Origin: Actinomycetes bacterium
GTDB lineage: Bacteria; Actinomycetota; Acidimicrobiia; Acidimicrobiales; CADCSY01
Direction of reading: 5' to 3'
Length of the DNA: 19,956 nt
Assembly (NCBI GenBank): GCA_025464025.1
Contig: JAODBP010000138.1
Span: forward strand, 1-19,956
Shown here: one piece after another, positions 1 through 7,603 of the stretch
How positions within the stretch are numbered: the first letter of the stretch is position 1
Layout of the letters: each line of letters begins with the position of its first letter
Program-made: the position numbers and the translations under genes
Notes under the pieces: generated by a model
The model's database searches: none
Told to the model about the DNA's origin: nothing
What the model saw: only the letters and a program-made list of their open reading frames with translations

Positions 1-788
1 GCGAGGTAGGAGACCAGGCCCTCGGTGAGCGCCATCATGTCGCCGTAGTCGGCGTAGGCCTGGTAGAGCTCGAGCATCGTGAACTCGGGGTTGTGCCGGG
101 GCGACAGGCCCTCGTTGCGGAAGACCCGGGCGATCTCGAAGACCTTCTCGAACCCGCCCACCACGAGGCGCTTCAGGTAGAGCTCGGGCGCGATGCGCAG
201 GTACAGGTCGACGTCGAGGGCGTTGTGGTGGGTGACGAACGGCTTGGCCGCGGCGCCGCCGGGGATCGGGTGGAACGTCGGCGTCTCGACCTCGATGAAG
301 CCGCGGTCCTCGAGCCACCGACGGGTGAGGCTGACGATCCGGCTCCGCTGGCGGAGGGCCTGGGCCTCCTCCGACACCCACAGGTCGACGTAGCGCTGGC
401 GGTAGCGGGTGTCGGGGTCGCTGATCCCGTGCCACTTGTCGGGGAACTGGCGCTGGGTCTCGGCCAGCAGCACCCACGAGTCGACCTGCACCGACAGCTC
501 GCCCCGCCGGGTCGTCATGACCTGGCCGGTGACGCCGATCCAGTCGCCCAGCGACAGGCCGGCGAAGCCCTCGAAGTCCGGCGTGCCGGCGGCCGTGCCG
601 AAGAGCTGGATGCGGCCGCTGCCGTCCTGGAGGGTGCCGAAGGCGAGCTTGCCCTGGACCCGACGCAGCATCAGGCGGCCGGCGACGGTGACGACCTCGC
701 CGGTCTCGGTGCCGGGCTCGAGCTCGCCGAAGCGAGCCTGGAGCTCGGCCGCGGTGGCGGTGGGTTCGAAGCGGTACGGGGGTGTCAT
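1..788 (-). CDS. lysS: Lysyl-tRNA synthetase, class II (N-terminal part, cut by window edge)
   Basis: Charges tRNA-Lys with lysine in the cytoplasm. The 262 visible codons begin [20 protein letters not shown]. They contain the N-terminal OB-fold anticodon-binding domain (about residues 30-130: [21 protein letters not shown], then a tract ending in [22 protein letters not shown]). The start of the class II catalytic core follows, with [32 protein letters not shown] and motif 2 [18 protein letters not shown]. The rest of the catalytic domain lies beyond base 1. The ATG overlaps the coaX stop as ATGA, so translation is probably coupled to coaX. The same coaX-lysS neighbourhood is known from mycobacteria (from memory). 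Family assignment is very secure. Confidence 0.96.
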   Translation of the reverse strand, partial: MTPPYRFEPTATAAELQARFGELEPGTETGEVVTVAGRLMLRRVQGKLAFGTLQDGSGRIQLFGTAAGTPDFEGFAGLSLGDWIGVTGQVMTTRRGELSVQVDSWVLLAETQRQFPDKWHGISDPDTRYRQRYVDLWVSEEAQALRQRSRIVSLTRRWLEDRGFIEVETPTFHPIPGGAAAKPFVTHHNALDVDLYLRIAPELYLKRLVVGGFEKVFEIARVFRNEGLSPRHNPEFTMLELYQAYADYGDMMALTEGLVSYL

Positions 789-1570
789 GAGGGGGGCTGG
801 TTCTTCTCGAAGATCGTGCGGAGGCCCTGGAGGGTGAGCCATGGCTCCACGTGCTGGACGGAACGGGTGAACGGCGACATCAGCTCGCAGAGCCGGCCGG
901 TGGAGATGACCTCGGCATCGCCGATCTCGTCGCGGATGCGCTCGACGACACCGTCGACCATGGCCCCGGTGCCGTGGACGACGCCGGACTGGATCGACTC
1001 GACCGAGCTGCGGCCGATGACGCTGCGAGGCTCGACCAGCTCGACGTCGCGGAGCAGGGCGGCCTTGCCCACGAGGGCGTCGAGACCGACCTCGATGCCG
1101 GGGACGATGACACCACCGAGGTACTCACCCTTGGCCGAGATGGCGTCGAGGATCGTGGCCGTGGCCGAGAAGTCGACGACCACGACGGGCGGATCGAGCA
1201 GCTCGAGCGCCCCGACGGCGTTGGCGATGCGATCGGCACCGACCTCACGAGGGTTGTCGTAGAGGATCGGCATGCCGGTCTTGACCCCGGCCTCCAGCAC
1301 CACGGCGGGGAAGCCGAAGTAGCGCTCGGTCATCTCCCGGAACGCCCGGGTGATGCGGGGGACGCCCGAGGCGACGACGACCCCGGCGATGTCGGTGTCG
1401 AAGCTGAAGCCGTGGAAGGCGAGGAACTCCTGCACCAGCAGGGCGACCTCGTCGGACGTGCGGTCGGCCTGGGTCGACAGGCGCCACGTGTCGAGCAGGC
1501 GGCGCTCGCCACCCAGCTCGAACAGCCCGACGACGGTCTCGGAGTTGCCGGCGTCGACGGCCAGGAGCAC
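785..1570 (-). CDS. coaX: Type III pantothenate kinase
   Basis: Phosphorylates pantothenate, the first step from pantothenate to CoA. The protein has 261 residues, normal for the family. The start is GTG, sharing one base with the nadC stop (TAGTG). Visible ASKHA-fold motifs are DAGNS (residues 6-10, ATP phosphate loop), [11 protein letters not shown] (111-121, with the catalytic Asp region), GGVIVPGI (152-159) and the C-terminal [19 protein letters not shown]. The second phosphate motif, normally DFGTATTFD, reads [10 protein letters not shown] (133-142): it lacks the glycine and appears one residue longer. CoaX of M. tuberculosis also diverges in this motif and is reported inactive (from memory), so activity here is not certain. 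It sits last but one in the pan/nad operon. Confidence 0.93.
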   Translation of the reverse strand: MLLAVDAGNSETVVGLFELGGERRLLDTWRLSTQADRTSDEVALLVQEFLAFHGFSFDTDIAGVVVASGVPRITRAFREMTERYFGFPAVVLEAGVKTGMPILYDNPREVGADRIANAVGALELLDPPVVVVDFSATATILDAISAKGEYLGGVIVPGIEVGLDALVGKAALLRDVELVEPRSVIGRSSVESIQSGVVHGTGAMVDGVVERIRDEIGDAEVISTGRLCELMSPFTRSVQHVEPWLTLQGLRTIFEKNQPPS

Positions 1571-2421
1571 TAGCGCACCTCGACGATGTCGAGCCCGAGG
1601 TCGAGGACCGGGGCCGAGTGGGTGAGGGCGCCGACCGAGATGAGGTCGACGCCGGTGCCGGCGTAGCGGCTGACCGTGTGGAGGGTCACGCCACCGGACA
1701 CCTCGAGCAGCGGGCGATCGGCATCGCCCCGGGCGGCGACGGCCTTGGCCACGTCCTCGGGCGACATGTTGTCGAGCAGCACGATGTCGGCCCGCGCCGC
1801 GATGGCTTCGTCGACCTGGGCCAGCGTGTCGGCCTCGCACTGCACGGTCCGGCCGGGCCAGCGCTCCCGCGCCCGGGCGATCGCCTCGGTGATCCCCATG
1901 CCGGCGATGTGGTTGTCCTTGAGCAGGACCCACTCGCTGAGGTTGCCCCGGTGGTTCCGGCCCCCGCCGGCCCGCACCGCCGCCTTCTCCAGGGCGCGCA
2001 GCCCGGGCGTGGTCTTGCGGGTGTCCCAGATGCGGGCGTCGCCGTGGGCGGCCCGGACGTAGCGACGGGTGAGGCTGGCCACACCGGACAGGTGGCACAG
2101 GAAGTTCAACGCCGTCCGCTCGGCGATCAGGATCGACGCCAGGCTCCCCGACACCCGGCCGATCTCGGTGCCGGGCTCGACAGCACCGCCGTCGTCGACC
2201 TTCCAGTCGACCTCGACCGACGGGTCGACCTGGGCGAACGTCTCCAGGGCGCACGCCCCGCCGGCGACCACGCCCTCCTCCCGCGCCACGAAGGCGGCGG
2301 TGGCCTGCTGGCCGGGCGGGAGCAGCGCCGAGGTGACGTCGCCGAGCGGCTCGAGGTCCTCGGCCAGGGCACGCGCCACGGCCTCGCGGACCGCGGTGAT
2401 CGGCGGATCGGCGGCGTTCAC
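1570..2421 (-). CDS. nadC: Nicotinate-nucleotide pyrophosphorylase (quinolinate phosphoribosyltransferase)
   Basis: Converts quinolinate and PRPP to nicotinate mononucleotide, CO2 and PPi in de novo NAD synthesis. The protein has 283 residues, typical of the family. It shows LAEDLEPLGDVTSALL near the N terminus, then TALNFLCHLSGVASLTRRYV, DTRKTTPGLRALEKAAVRAGGGRNHR with the substrate-binding Arg/Lys cluster, LLKDNHI, CEADTLAQVDEAI and LLDNMSPEDV. The C terminus carries LEVSGGVTLHTV and GVDLISVGALTHSAPVLDL. The GTG start overlaps the nadB stop as GTGA, and its own TAG overlaps the coaX start. nadA (quinolinate synthase) is not in this window. Confidence 0.96.
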   Translation of the reverse strand: MNAADPPITAVREAVARALAEDLEPLGDVTSALLPPGQQATAAFVAREEGVVAGGACALETFAQVDPSVEVDWKVDDGGAVEPGTEIGRVSGSLASILIAERTALNFLCHLSGVASLTRRYVRAAHGDARIWDTRKTTPGLRALEKAAVRAGGGRNHRGNLSEWVLLKDNHIAGMGITEAIARARERWPGRTVQCEADTLAQVDEAIAARADIVLLDNMSPEDVAKAVAARGDADRPLLEVSGGVTLHTVSRYAGTGVDLISVGALTHSAPVLDLGLDIVEVR

Positions 2422-3965
2422 GGGTGCTTGTGTACCAGCCGGACCCGGAGCGCCTCGATTGGTTCGGGGTGGTCGGACCGCCAGTGGTTGCCCCGGCTCT
2501 CGGTGCGCGACAGGGCGGCCCGCACCAGGGCCTCGCCGACCGTGGCCAGGTTGCGGACCTCGTGGGCGGCCGGGGTGTCGCCACCGGGGATGGCCAGCGA
2601 CTTCCGGGCCAGCTCCAGCGACCCGGCCGTGCGCACCACGCCCGCGCCGAGCGTCATCGCCTGCTGGAGCCGGTCGCGCACCTCCTCGGGGCGGGACTCG
2701 ACCAGTGCCGGCTCGACGGCCTCGCCGCCGACCGCCACGCCGGGGATGTCGCCGCCGCCGAGCACCGCTCGCAACGCACCGCTCGCCTCGGGCCCGTCCT
2801 TGCCCCGCTCGATGGCGTCGATGGTGCGGGGCCCGAACACCATCCCCTCGAGGAGCGAGTTGGAGGCGAGCCGGTTGGCGCCGTGCACGCCGACATCGGC
2901 CACCTCGCCCACGGCCCAGAGCCCGGGCAGCGCGGTGGCGCCGTCGAGGTCGGTGAGCACGCCGCCCGAGAGGTGGTGGGCGGCGGGGGCGATCGGCAGC
3001 CAGTCGGTCGTCGGGTCGAGCCCGATCGACCGCACCGAAGCGGCGATGGTGGGGAACCGCTCGTCGAAGCGCTCGAGCCCGGTCGCGTCGAGCCACTCGT
3101 GGTCGACGCCCTCCTCCAGCATGCGGGTGGTGATGGCCTGGCTCACCTTGTCGCGCGGCAGGAGCTCGTCGACGAAGCGCTGGCCCGTCGAGTCCCGGAT
3201 CAGGGCGCCGTGGCCCCGCAGCGCCTCCGACAGCAGGGGGCGGGGCATGGCCGGGTGGTGCAGCGCCGTCGGGTGGAACTGCATGAACTCGACGTCGGCC
3301 ACGGGCACCCCGGCCCGCAGCGCCATGGCGATGCCGTCGCCGGTGGCCTGGGCTGGGTTGGTGGTGACGGCGAAGAGCTGGCCGGCGCCACCGGTGGCCA
3401 GGAGCGTGTGGGTGGCCCGCACCTCCTGCCGGTTCCCGTCGGCGTCGAGGGCGACGACGCCCCGGCAGCGGCCGCCCTCCACCAGCAGGTCGAGGGCGAA
3501 CCAGCCCTCGAGCACGGCGGCCGCGGTCTGGTGCACCGCGTCGACGAGCGCCCGCTCGATCTCGGCACCGGTGGCCAGGCCGCCGGCGTGGACCACGCGG
3601 GCCTGGCTGTGGCCGCCCTCGCGGGCCAGGTCGAGGGCGCCGCTGGCGTCGCGGTCGAACACGGCGCCGAGGGCGATCAGGTCGTGGACGCGGGAGGCGC
3701 CCTCGTCGACCAGCACCCGCACGGCGTCGACGTCGCACAGGCCGGCGCCAGCGGCGAGCGTGTCGGCCAGGTGGAGGTCGGTGGAGTCCTCGTCCTCGGC
3801 GAGGACGGCGGCCACGCCGCCCTGGGCCCACCGGGTGGCCGACTGGTAGAGGTCGGCCTTGGTGAGCACCCCGACCCGGAGGCCGGGGCGGCCAGCAGCG
3901 CGGACGGCGGCCGAGAGGCCGGCGACCCCGCTGCCGAGGACCAGCAGGTCGAGGTCGAGCGTCAG
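2418..3965 (-). CDS. nadB: L-aspartate oxidase
   Basis: FAD-dependent oxidation of L-aspartate to iminoaspartate, the first step of de novo NAD synthesis. The N-terminal dinucleotide loop LGSGVAGLSAA (residues 10-20) is present only if translation begins upstream of the first GTG at 3869. The best start is CTG at 3965-3963, one base after the panD stop, preceded by GAGG (3975-3972) with 6 nt spacing. I saw no ATG, GTG or TTG in frame in the stretch just upstream. Further motifs: RWAQGG, DTLAAGAGLCD, LAREGGHSQARVVHAGG, QFHPTALHHP, SEALRGHGALIRDSTGQRFVDE, and GLWAVGEVADVGVHGANRLASNSLLEG. The length of 515 residues suits the family. Automated callers may truncate it at 3869 and lose the FAD loop. 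Confidence 0.93.
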   Translation of the reverse strand: MTLDLDLLVLGSGVAGLSAAVRAAGRPGLRVGVLTKADLYQSATRWAQGGVAAVLAEDEDSTDLHLADTLAAGAGLCDVDAVRVLVDEGASRVHDLIALGAVFDRDASGALDLAREGGHSQARVVHAGGLATGAEIERALVDAVHQTAAAVLEGWFALDLLVEGGRCRGVVALDADGNRQEVRATHTLLATGGAGQLFAVTTNPAQATGDGIAMALRAGVPVADVEFMQFHPTALHHPAMPRPLLSEALRGHGALIRDSTGQRFVDELLPRDKVSQAITTRMLEEGVDHEWLDATGLERFDERFPTIAASVRSIGLDPTTDWLPIAPAAHHLSGGVLTDLDGATALPGLWAVGEVADVGVHGANRLASNSLLEGMVFGPRTIDAIERGKDGPEASGALRAVLGGGDIPGVAVGGEAVEPALVESRPEEVRDRLQQAMTLGAGVVRTAGSLELARKSLAIPGGDTPAAHEVRNLATVGEALVRAALSRTESRGNHWRSDHPEPIEALRVRLVHKHP

Positions 3966-3966
3966 G

Positions 3967-4362
3967 TCAGGCCTCGGCCGGGAACTCGACGTAGACCCGG
4001 CTCTTGGGGACGAGCGACGGGTCGACCGGGCGGTTCTCGGTGTCGACGTGGACGACGGTCGGCTCGTAGTGGTCGAGCTCGGCGTCCTCGTAGTCGGCGT
4101 AGGTGATGACGATCACCCGGTCGCCGGGCTGCACCAGGCGGGCGGCGGCGCCGTTGAGGCAGACCTCGCCCGGCTCGCCCAGGATGGCGTAGGTCTCGAA
4201 GCGGGCGCCGTTGTCGATGTCGAGGATGGCGACCTGCTCGTGCTCGCGGATGTCGGACAGCCGCATGAGCTCGGGATCCAGCGAGATCGACCCCACGTAG
4301 TGGAGGTCGGCGCCGGTGACGGTGGCGCGGTGGATCTTGGACTTCATCATCCGGCGACGCAT
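3967..4362 (-). CDS. panD: Aspartate 1-decarboxylase proenzyme
   Basis: Pyruvoyl enzyme making beta-alanine from L-aspartate for pantothenate. The protein has 131 residues. The self-cleavage site is Gly24-Ser25 in ADLHYVGSISLD, exactly the E. coli numbering; cleavage yields a small beta chain and a pyruvoyl-capped alpha chain. Other motifs are KIHRATVTGADL, NGARFETYAI and the CLNGAAARLVQPGDRVIVI core. The ATG at 4362 is preferred over the ATGs at 4350 and 4347. It has a good Shine-Dalgarno (GAAAGGA, 6 nt spacing), and MRRRMMKSK aligns with the E. coli N terminus. It overlaps the panC 3' end by 16 bases. It shares its substrate with nadB directly downstream. Confidence 0.96.
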   Translation of the reverse strand: MRRRMMKSKIHRATVTGADLHYVGSISLDPELMRLSDIREHEQVAILDIDNGARFETYAILGEPGEVCLNGAAARLVQPGDRVIVITYADYEDAELDHYEPTVVHVDTENRPVDPSLVPKSRVYVEFPAEA

Positions 4363-5240
4363 CGGGTGTCCTTTCGGTGCGTGCCCGTGAGGGTCACGCC
4401 CATGTTGTCGATGAGACGAGCAGAGGGTAGGCGGGCGGCGACCAGCAGGCGCAAGTCGCCGTCCAGTGCTTCCGGTGTGTCCAGGGTGGCCGCATCGACC
4501 ACCACGGCGTAGTCGAGGGTCACGAGGGGCTCGGTGGCGAGCACCGCGCCCATCACTTCCCGGATCCGGCCGGGTTCACGCTCCCCGGCGGCGATGGCGT
4601 CGGCGCCGGCCTCGAGGGCCCGGTGCAGCACGGGAGCGGCCGTCCGCTCCTCGCCGGTGAGGTAGGCGTTGCGGCTCGACAGGGCGAGCCCGTCGTGGGC
4701 CCGCACGGTCGCGCAACCCACCACCTCGACCGGGAACGACAGGTCGCGGGCCATGCGGCGGACCACGGCGAGCTGCTGGAAGTCCTTCTCGCCGAAGTAG
4801 GCCCGGCACCGGCCGGCCATGGCGAAGAGCTTGGCCACGACGGTGGCCACGCCGTCGAAGTGGCCGGGGCGGCTGGCGCCCTCGAGCACCCCGGTCATGG
4901 TGTTGGCGACCGACACGTTGGTGGCCGTGCCGTCGCCGTACATCTCCTTGACCGTCGGGGCGAACACGATCGATGCCCCCGCCGTGCCAGCCAGCTCGAC
5001 GTCGGCGTCGAGGGTGCGGGGGTAGGCGTCGAGGTCCTCGCCCGCACCGAACTGGAGCGGGTTCACGAAGATCGTGACGGCGACGACGTCGCACTCGGCC
5101 GCGGCCCGCTCGACGAGCGATCCGTGCCCGGCGTGCAGGGCGCCCATGGTCGGCACCAGGCCCACGGTCCGCCCGGCGCGGCGCTCGGCGTCGAGCGCGT
5201 CGGAGAACCCGGCGACGGTGTCGATGATCACCGTGCTCAC
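4347..5240 (-). CDS. panC: Pantothenate synthetase (pantoate--beta-alanine ligase)
   Basis: Condenses pantoate with the beta-alanine made by PanD, using ATP through a pantoyl-adenylate. The protein has 297 residues. The nucleotidyltransferase signature PTMGALHAGHGSL has the HxGH at 36-39. VTIFVNPLQFGAGEDLDAYPR, GHFDGVATVVAKLF, YFGEKDFQQLAVVRRM and a KMSKS-like LALSSRNAYL follow. The C-terminal pantoate-contacting domain ends in RLIDNMGV. The GTG start overlaps the stop of the upstream DUF2520 gene as GTGA. The order DUF2520-panC-panD-coaX-lysS is the same as in mycobacteria apart from the nadBC insertion. Confidence 0.96.
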   Translation of the reverse strand: MSTVIIDTVAGFSDALDAERRAGRTVGLVPTMGALHAGHGSLVERAAAECDVVAVTIFVNPLQFGAGEDLDAYPRTLDADVELAGTAGASIVFAPTVKEMYGDGTATNVSVANTMTGVLEGASRPGHFDGVATVVAKLFAMAGRCRAYFGEKDFQQLAVVRRMARDLSFPVEVVGCATVRAHDGLALSSRNAYLTGEERTAAPVLHRALEAGADAIAAGEREPGRIREVMGAVLATEPLVTLDYAVVVDAATLDTPEALDGDLRLLVAARLPSARLIDNMGVTLTGTHRKDTRCVAG

Positions 5241-5932
5241 GCCACCAACCTCCGGGCCGCGGCGGCGAGGGCCAGGTAGGCCTCGCGCTCCGACGGGTCG
5301 ATGGCAGCGAGGTGGCGGGCGACGGTCTCCTCGTCGCCCCGCCGCACCGGCCCGGTGAGCGCCTCGGCCGGCCCGAGAGCAGCGACGTTGTCGACGGTCT
5401 GGCGGACCAGGTCGAGGTAGGCGGCCAGGGGCACGCCCGCAGTGGCGGCCACCCGCTGGGCCTGGCCCAGCAGTGCGACCAGGTGGTTCGAGGCGATGCA
5501 GGCCGCGGCGTGGTAGGCGGCCCGGTCGGCATCGGCCACGGCCACCCGGTGGCCGCCGAGCTCGTCGACGACCTCGGCCGCCAGGGGATCGCCGGCCACG
5601 GCGAACCACGCGCCGCGCAGGTCGGTGGCGGGCGTCGGGATGCTGCGGAGGGGGTGCAGGGCGGCTCGGCGCTCGTGGCCGGCGAGGACGTCGAGCCCGA
5701 GGGAGCCGGCGAGGTGGGCGACGACGGTCGCCGGCACGGGCCACACGGCGGCGGCCACGTCGGCGACAGCGGCATCGGGCGTGGCGATGACGAGGAGGTC
5801 GACGCCGGCGGCCGCGCCGGCGAGGTCGTCGCCCCGGCCGAGGGGCTCGAGCACGGTCCAGCCGGCGGCGGCGAGGGCGCGCGCCAGGGAGCCGCCGGCC
5901 CGACCAGGTCCGATCACGCGCAACGAGCGCAT
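5237..5932 (-). CDS. Rossmann-like / DUF2520 domain protein
   Basis: A protein of 231 residues with an N-terminal NAD(P)-binding Rossmann segment: LRVIGPGRAGGSLARAL (residues 4-20, GxGxxG), then LLVIATPDAAVADVAAAV. A helical DUF2520 C-terminal half contains RAALHPLRSIPTP, ADADRAAYHAAACIASNHLVALL and DLVRQTVDNVAALGPAEALTGPVRRGD. The layout resembles ketopantoate or 6-phosphogluconate-type reductases. Together with translational coupling to panC, this makes a role in supplying pantoate plausible, but that is inference and the family has no secure reaction. The ATG has a good Shine-Dalgarno (GAGAGGAG, about 6 nt spacing). It is the first gene of the pan/nad/coa/lysS operon. Confidence 0.88.
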   Translation of the reverse strand: MRSLRVIGPGRAGGSLARALAAAGWTVLEPLGRGDDLAGAAAGVDLLVIATPDAAVADVAAAVWPVPATVVAHLAGSLGLDVLAGHERRAALHPLRSIPTPATDLRGAWFAVAGDPLAAEVVDELGGHRVAVADADRAAYHAAACIASNHLVALLGQAQRVAATAGVPLAAYLDLVRQTVDNVAALGPAEALTGPVRRGDEETVARHLAAIDPSEREAYLALAAAARRLVA

Positions 5933-5987
5933 GCGGGAGCTCCTCTCACACGTTCCGGCCCCGAGCTGGGTGCCGTTCGCACCTACC

Positions 5988-5993
5988 AGTGTA
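5988..5993 (-). promoter_or_regulatory. Candidate -10 box of the DUF2520-panC-panD-nadBC-coaX-lysS operon
   Basis: TACACT on the minus strand, about 55 bases before the ATG at 5932, which would give a 5' leader of about 48 nt containing the gene's Shine-Dalgarno. A weak TTCCGG lies 17 bases upstream as a possible -35, but it falls inside the hairpin ending the preceding gene. The match to the TANNNT consensus is the only direct support. Confidence 0.35.
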
Positions 5994-5998
5994 CGCGA

Positions 5999-6028
5999 GT
6001 CGGGCCGGCCCCGGAAGGCCGGCCCGAC
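5999..6028 (-). terminator. Strong hairpin downstream of the LPFTG gene (terminator without U-tract)
   Basis: A perfect 12-bp inverted repeat (GTCGGGCCGGCC / GGCCGGCCCGAC) with a 6-base loop, starting 22 bases after the stop codon of the LPFTG gene. No T-run follows on the minus strand, so it would be the U-less hairpin type often proposed in high-GC actinobacteria. It separates the surface-protein gene from the downstream biosynthetic operon, both read on the minus strand. Confidence 0.6.
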
Positions 6029-6050
6029 GAGCGGAGGTTGGTGGTGCTGA

Positions 6051-7337
6051 TTACTGCTGCGTGGTGCGGCGACGGCCGGCGAAGGCCATCGCGAGGCCGA
6101 CGAGCAGCGAACCGAAGGCCGTGAGGGTCATCGGACCGGTGCTGGAGCCGGTGAAGGGAAGCGTCGCCGAGGAGGGCGCGGCAGCCGGGGCGGTGGCCTC
6201 GGCAGCGAGGACCTCGCCGGGGATGCTGCTGGTCGGGGCCGGGGTGGCCTCGGCCGTGGCCGGAGCGGCGGCGCTGGAGCTGACCGGAGCGCTCACGACG
6301 GGGACATCGACGATCGGGGCGACGAGCTCCGGTGCGACGAACACGGGCTGCTCCGGAGCGGGCGGCACCACCACGGGGGTGTTGTCGACCGGCGGCGTCG
6401 GGGTGGTGCAGGTGTAGCTGACGTCCTTGGTCACGTCGTCCATGTCGTCGGCCGTGACCGTGATGGTCTTGGTCGTGCCGGCGAGGAGGGTGACCGTCTC
6501 GTCCGAGGTGCTGTTGGCCGGGACCGTCACGGTCTGGTCGGGCGAGCCCGGGACCTGGATGGTGAACTCGGCCGGGGCGTCACCGCCGTTGACGAGGTGG
6601 ACGATCGCACCGCTGTCGGCGCACGTGGCATTGGCCACGTTGGCCGAGGGGGCGGGGGCGGCGCAGTGGTAGTCCACCGTCTCGACGACGTCGTCCATGC
6701 CGGGGGCCGTCACCGTGATGGTGGTGTCGGTGTCACCGGGGAACGTGACCGTCTTCGTCTCGGTGTCGTTCGGGCCGACGGTGACCTTCTCGCCGTTGAC
6801 GTCGAACTCCACCTCGGTGTCGCCCTCGTTCTTCAGGGTGACGACCGCACCGTGGTCGGCGCAGCTGGCCTCGGCGATGGTGGCCGAGGGCTGAGCCGGT
6901 GCGGCACAGTCGTCAGGCGCGATGACCGATGCCTCGCGACTGTCAGGACCCTGGTACCCGCTGCCCCACTGGCCGATGGCCGTGACCTTGACGGTCACCT
7001 CGTGCCAGCCCGCCGGCAGGGCCGGGAGCTCGTCGCTGAACGAGAAGCCGTTGGCCTTGTCGTAGTGGTACTCGGCCTTCTGCGGGAGGGCCACGAAGCT
7101 GCCGCCGTCGACCTTGTAGGCGACGCCGATCTCGGGGTTGGTCCGCTGGGCGTCGGTCGCCGGGGCCCACGCCGTCGAGGTGAAGTCGACGTCGAAGGAG
7201 CAGTCGGTGGTCACCGAGACCTCGGGGTGGTGGGCGGACGCTGCACCGGCGAAGAAGGCCGAGCCGAGCAGGGCCACGGTGGAGACCCCTGCGAAGCCAA
7301 CGACCTTGCGGAGACGGGAGGGACGAGACGGCGGCAT
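6051..7337 (-). CDS. Secreted cell-wall-anchored (LPFTG) repeat protein
   Basis: A protein of 428 residues with no recognised function. Residues 1-35 form a Sec signal peptide: basic MPPSRPSRLRK, a hydrophobic core, and probable cleavage after AGAASA before HHPEV. Residues 36-144 form a first domain bounded by Cys46 and Cys144. Two homologous beta-type repeats of about 75-80 residues follow (151-225 and 231-310). Each begins SA.(I/V)A.A.CAD.GA and ends MDDV...V.Y.C, with one Cys pair. Residues 311-392 are a Pro/Ala/Val/Ser-rich stalk. A sortase signal LPFTG (393-397), a membrane helix (about 401-420) and a GRRR tail end the protein. It is therefore expected to be covalently attached to peptidoglycan. 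No sortase gene is in the window. The start has a strong Shine-Dalgarno (AAGGAAGG, 5 nt spacing). Confidence 0.9.
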   Translation of the reverse strand: MPPSRPSRLRKVVGFAGVSTVALLGSAFFAGAASAHHPEVSVTTDCSFDVDFTSTAWAPATDAQRTNPEIGVAYKVDGGSFVALPQKAEYHYDKANGFSFSDELPALPAGWHEVTVKVTAIGQWGSGYQGPDSREASVIAPDDCAAPAQPSATIAEASCADHGAVVTLKNEGDTEVEFDVNGEKVTVGPNDTETKTVTFPGDTDTTITVTAPGMDDVVETVDYHCAAPAPSANVANATCADSGAIVHLVNGGDAPAEFTIQVPGSPDQTVTVPANSTSDETVTLLAGTTKTITVTADDMDDVTKDVSYTCTTPTPPVDNTPVVVPPAPEQPVFVAPELVAPIVDVPVVSAPVSSSAAAPATAEATPAPTSSIPGEVLAAEATAPAAAPSSATLPFTGSSTGPMTLTAFGSLLVGLAMAFAGRRRTTQQ

Positions 7338-7364
7338 GGTGGCCTTCCTTCGGAGCTCGATGGA

Positions 7365-7382
7365 CTAGTTAGTACTGACTAG
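7365..7382. promoter_or_regulatory. 18-bp near-perfect palindrome upstream of the LPFTG gene (candidate operator)
   Basis: CTAGTTAGTACTGACTAG: 8 of 9 base pairs are symmetrical around the central AGTACT, with one T/G mismatch. It lies 28 bases upstream of the ATG at 7337 and is unusually AT-rich for this genome. The half-site sequence TGACTAG recurs inverted as CTAGTCA at 7423-7429. The position suits an operator over the start region of the LPFTG gene within the divergent interval 7338-7603. The binding protein is unknown. Confidence 0.5.
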
Positions 7383-7503
7383 GTGCGCCACTACTTTCCG
7401 TAGCCCCTGCCCGCCAATCCCTCTAGTCATTGCAGTTTCGTTGCGCTGGCGCCACCAGCCGCCAGCTACCGCCAGAGACGTCGATGGACCTCGAGGTCAG
7501 CGG

Positions 7504-7523
7504 CCGGAAACCCGATCGTCACC
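7504..7523 (+). repeat. 20-nt shared upstream element, copy 1
   Basis: Begins CCGGAAACCCGATCG and matches the element at 11056-11075 at 19 of 20 positions (T versus C at position 16). It lies 80 bases before the proposed hydrolase start. Both copies are followed within a few bases by a further shared CCGACCG-type stretch. It contains the CGATCG palindrome. It may be a promoter upstream element or a regulator site. Confidence 0.5.
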
Positions 7524-7603
7524 CTCGCCCGACCGGCGTGGGGTGGCGGTCGTCGGGGCACAACGAGCACACTTCGTCGACGGGACCCGAGCCGGTGCAG
7601 GTG

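Noticed and set aside
1570..3849. Very long open frames on both strands (over 700 codons) across nadC-nadB
   Set aside because: They are Arg/Pro/Gly-rich shadow frames caused by high GC. The nadC and nadB proteins in other frames carry all family motifs.
7430..7603. N-terminal extension of the hydrolase frame to ATG 7430
   Set aside because: The extra 58 codons read like intergenic sequence, cross the conserved 20-nt element at 7504 and have no ribosome site. The ATG at 7604 is kept as the working start.
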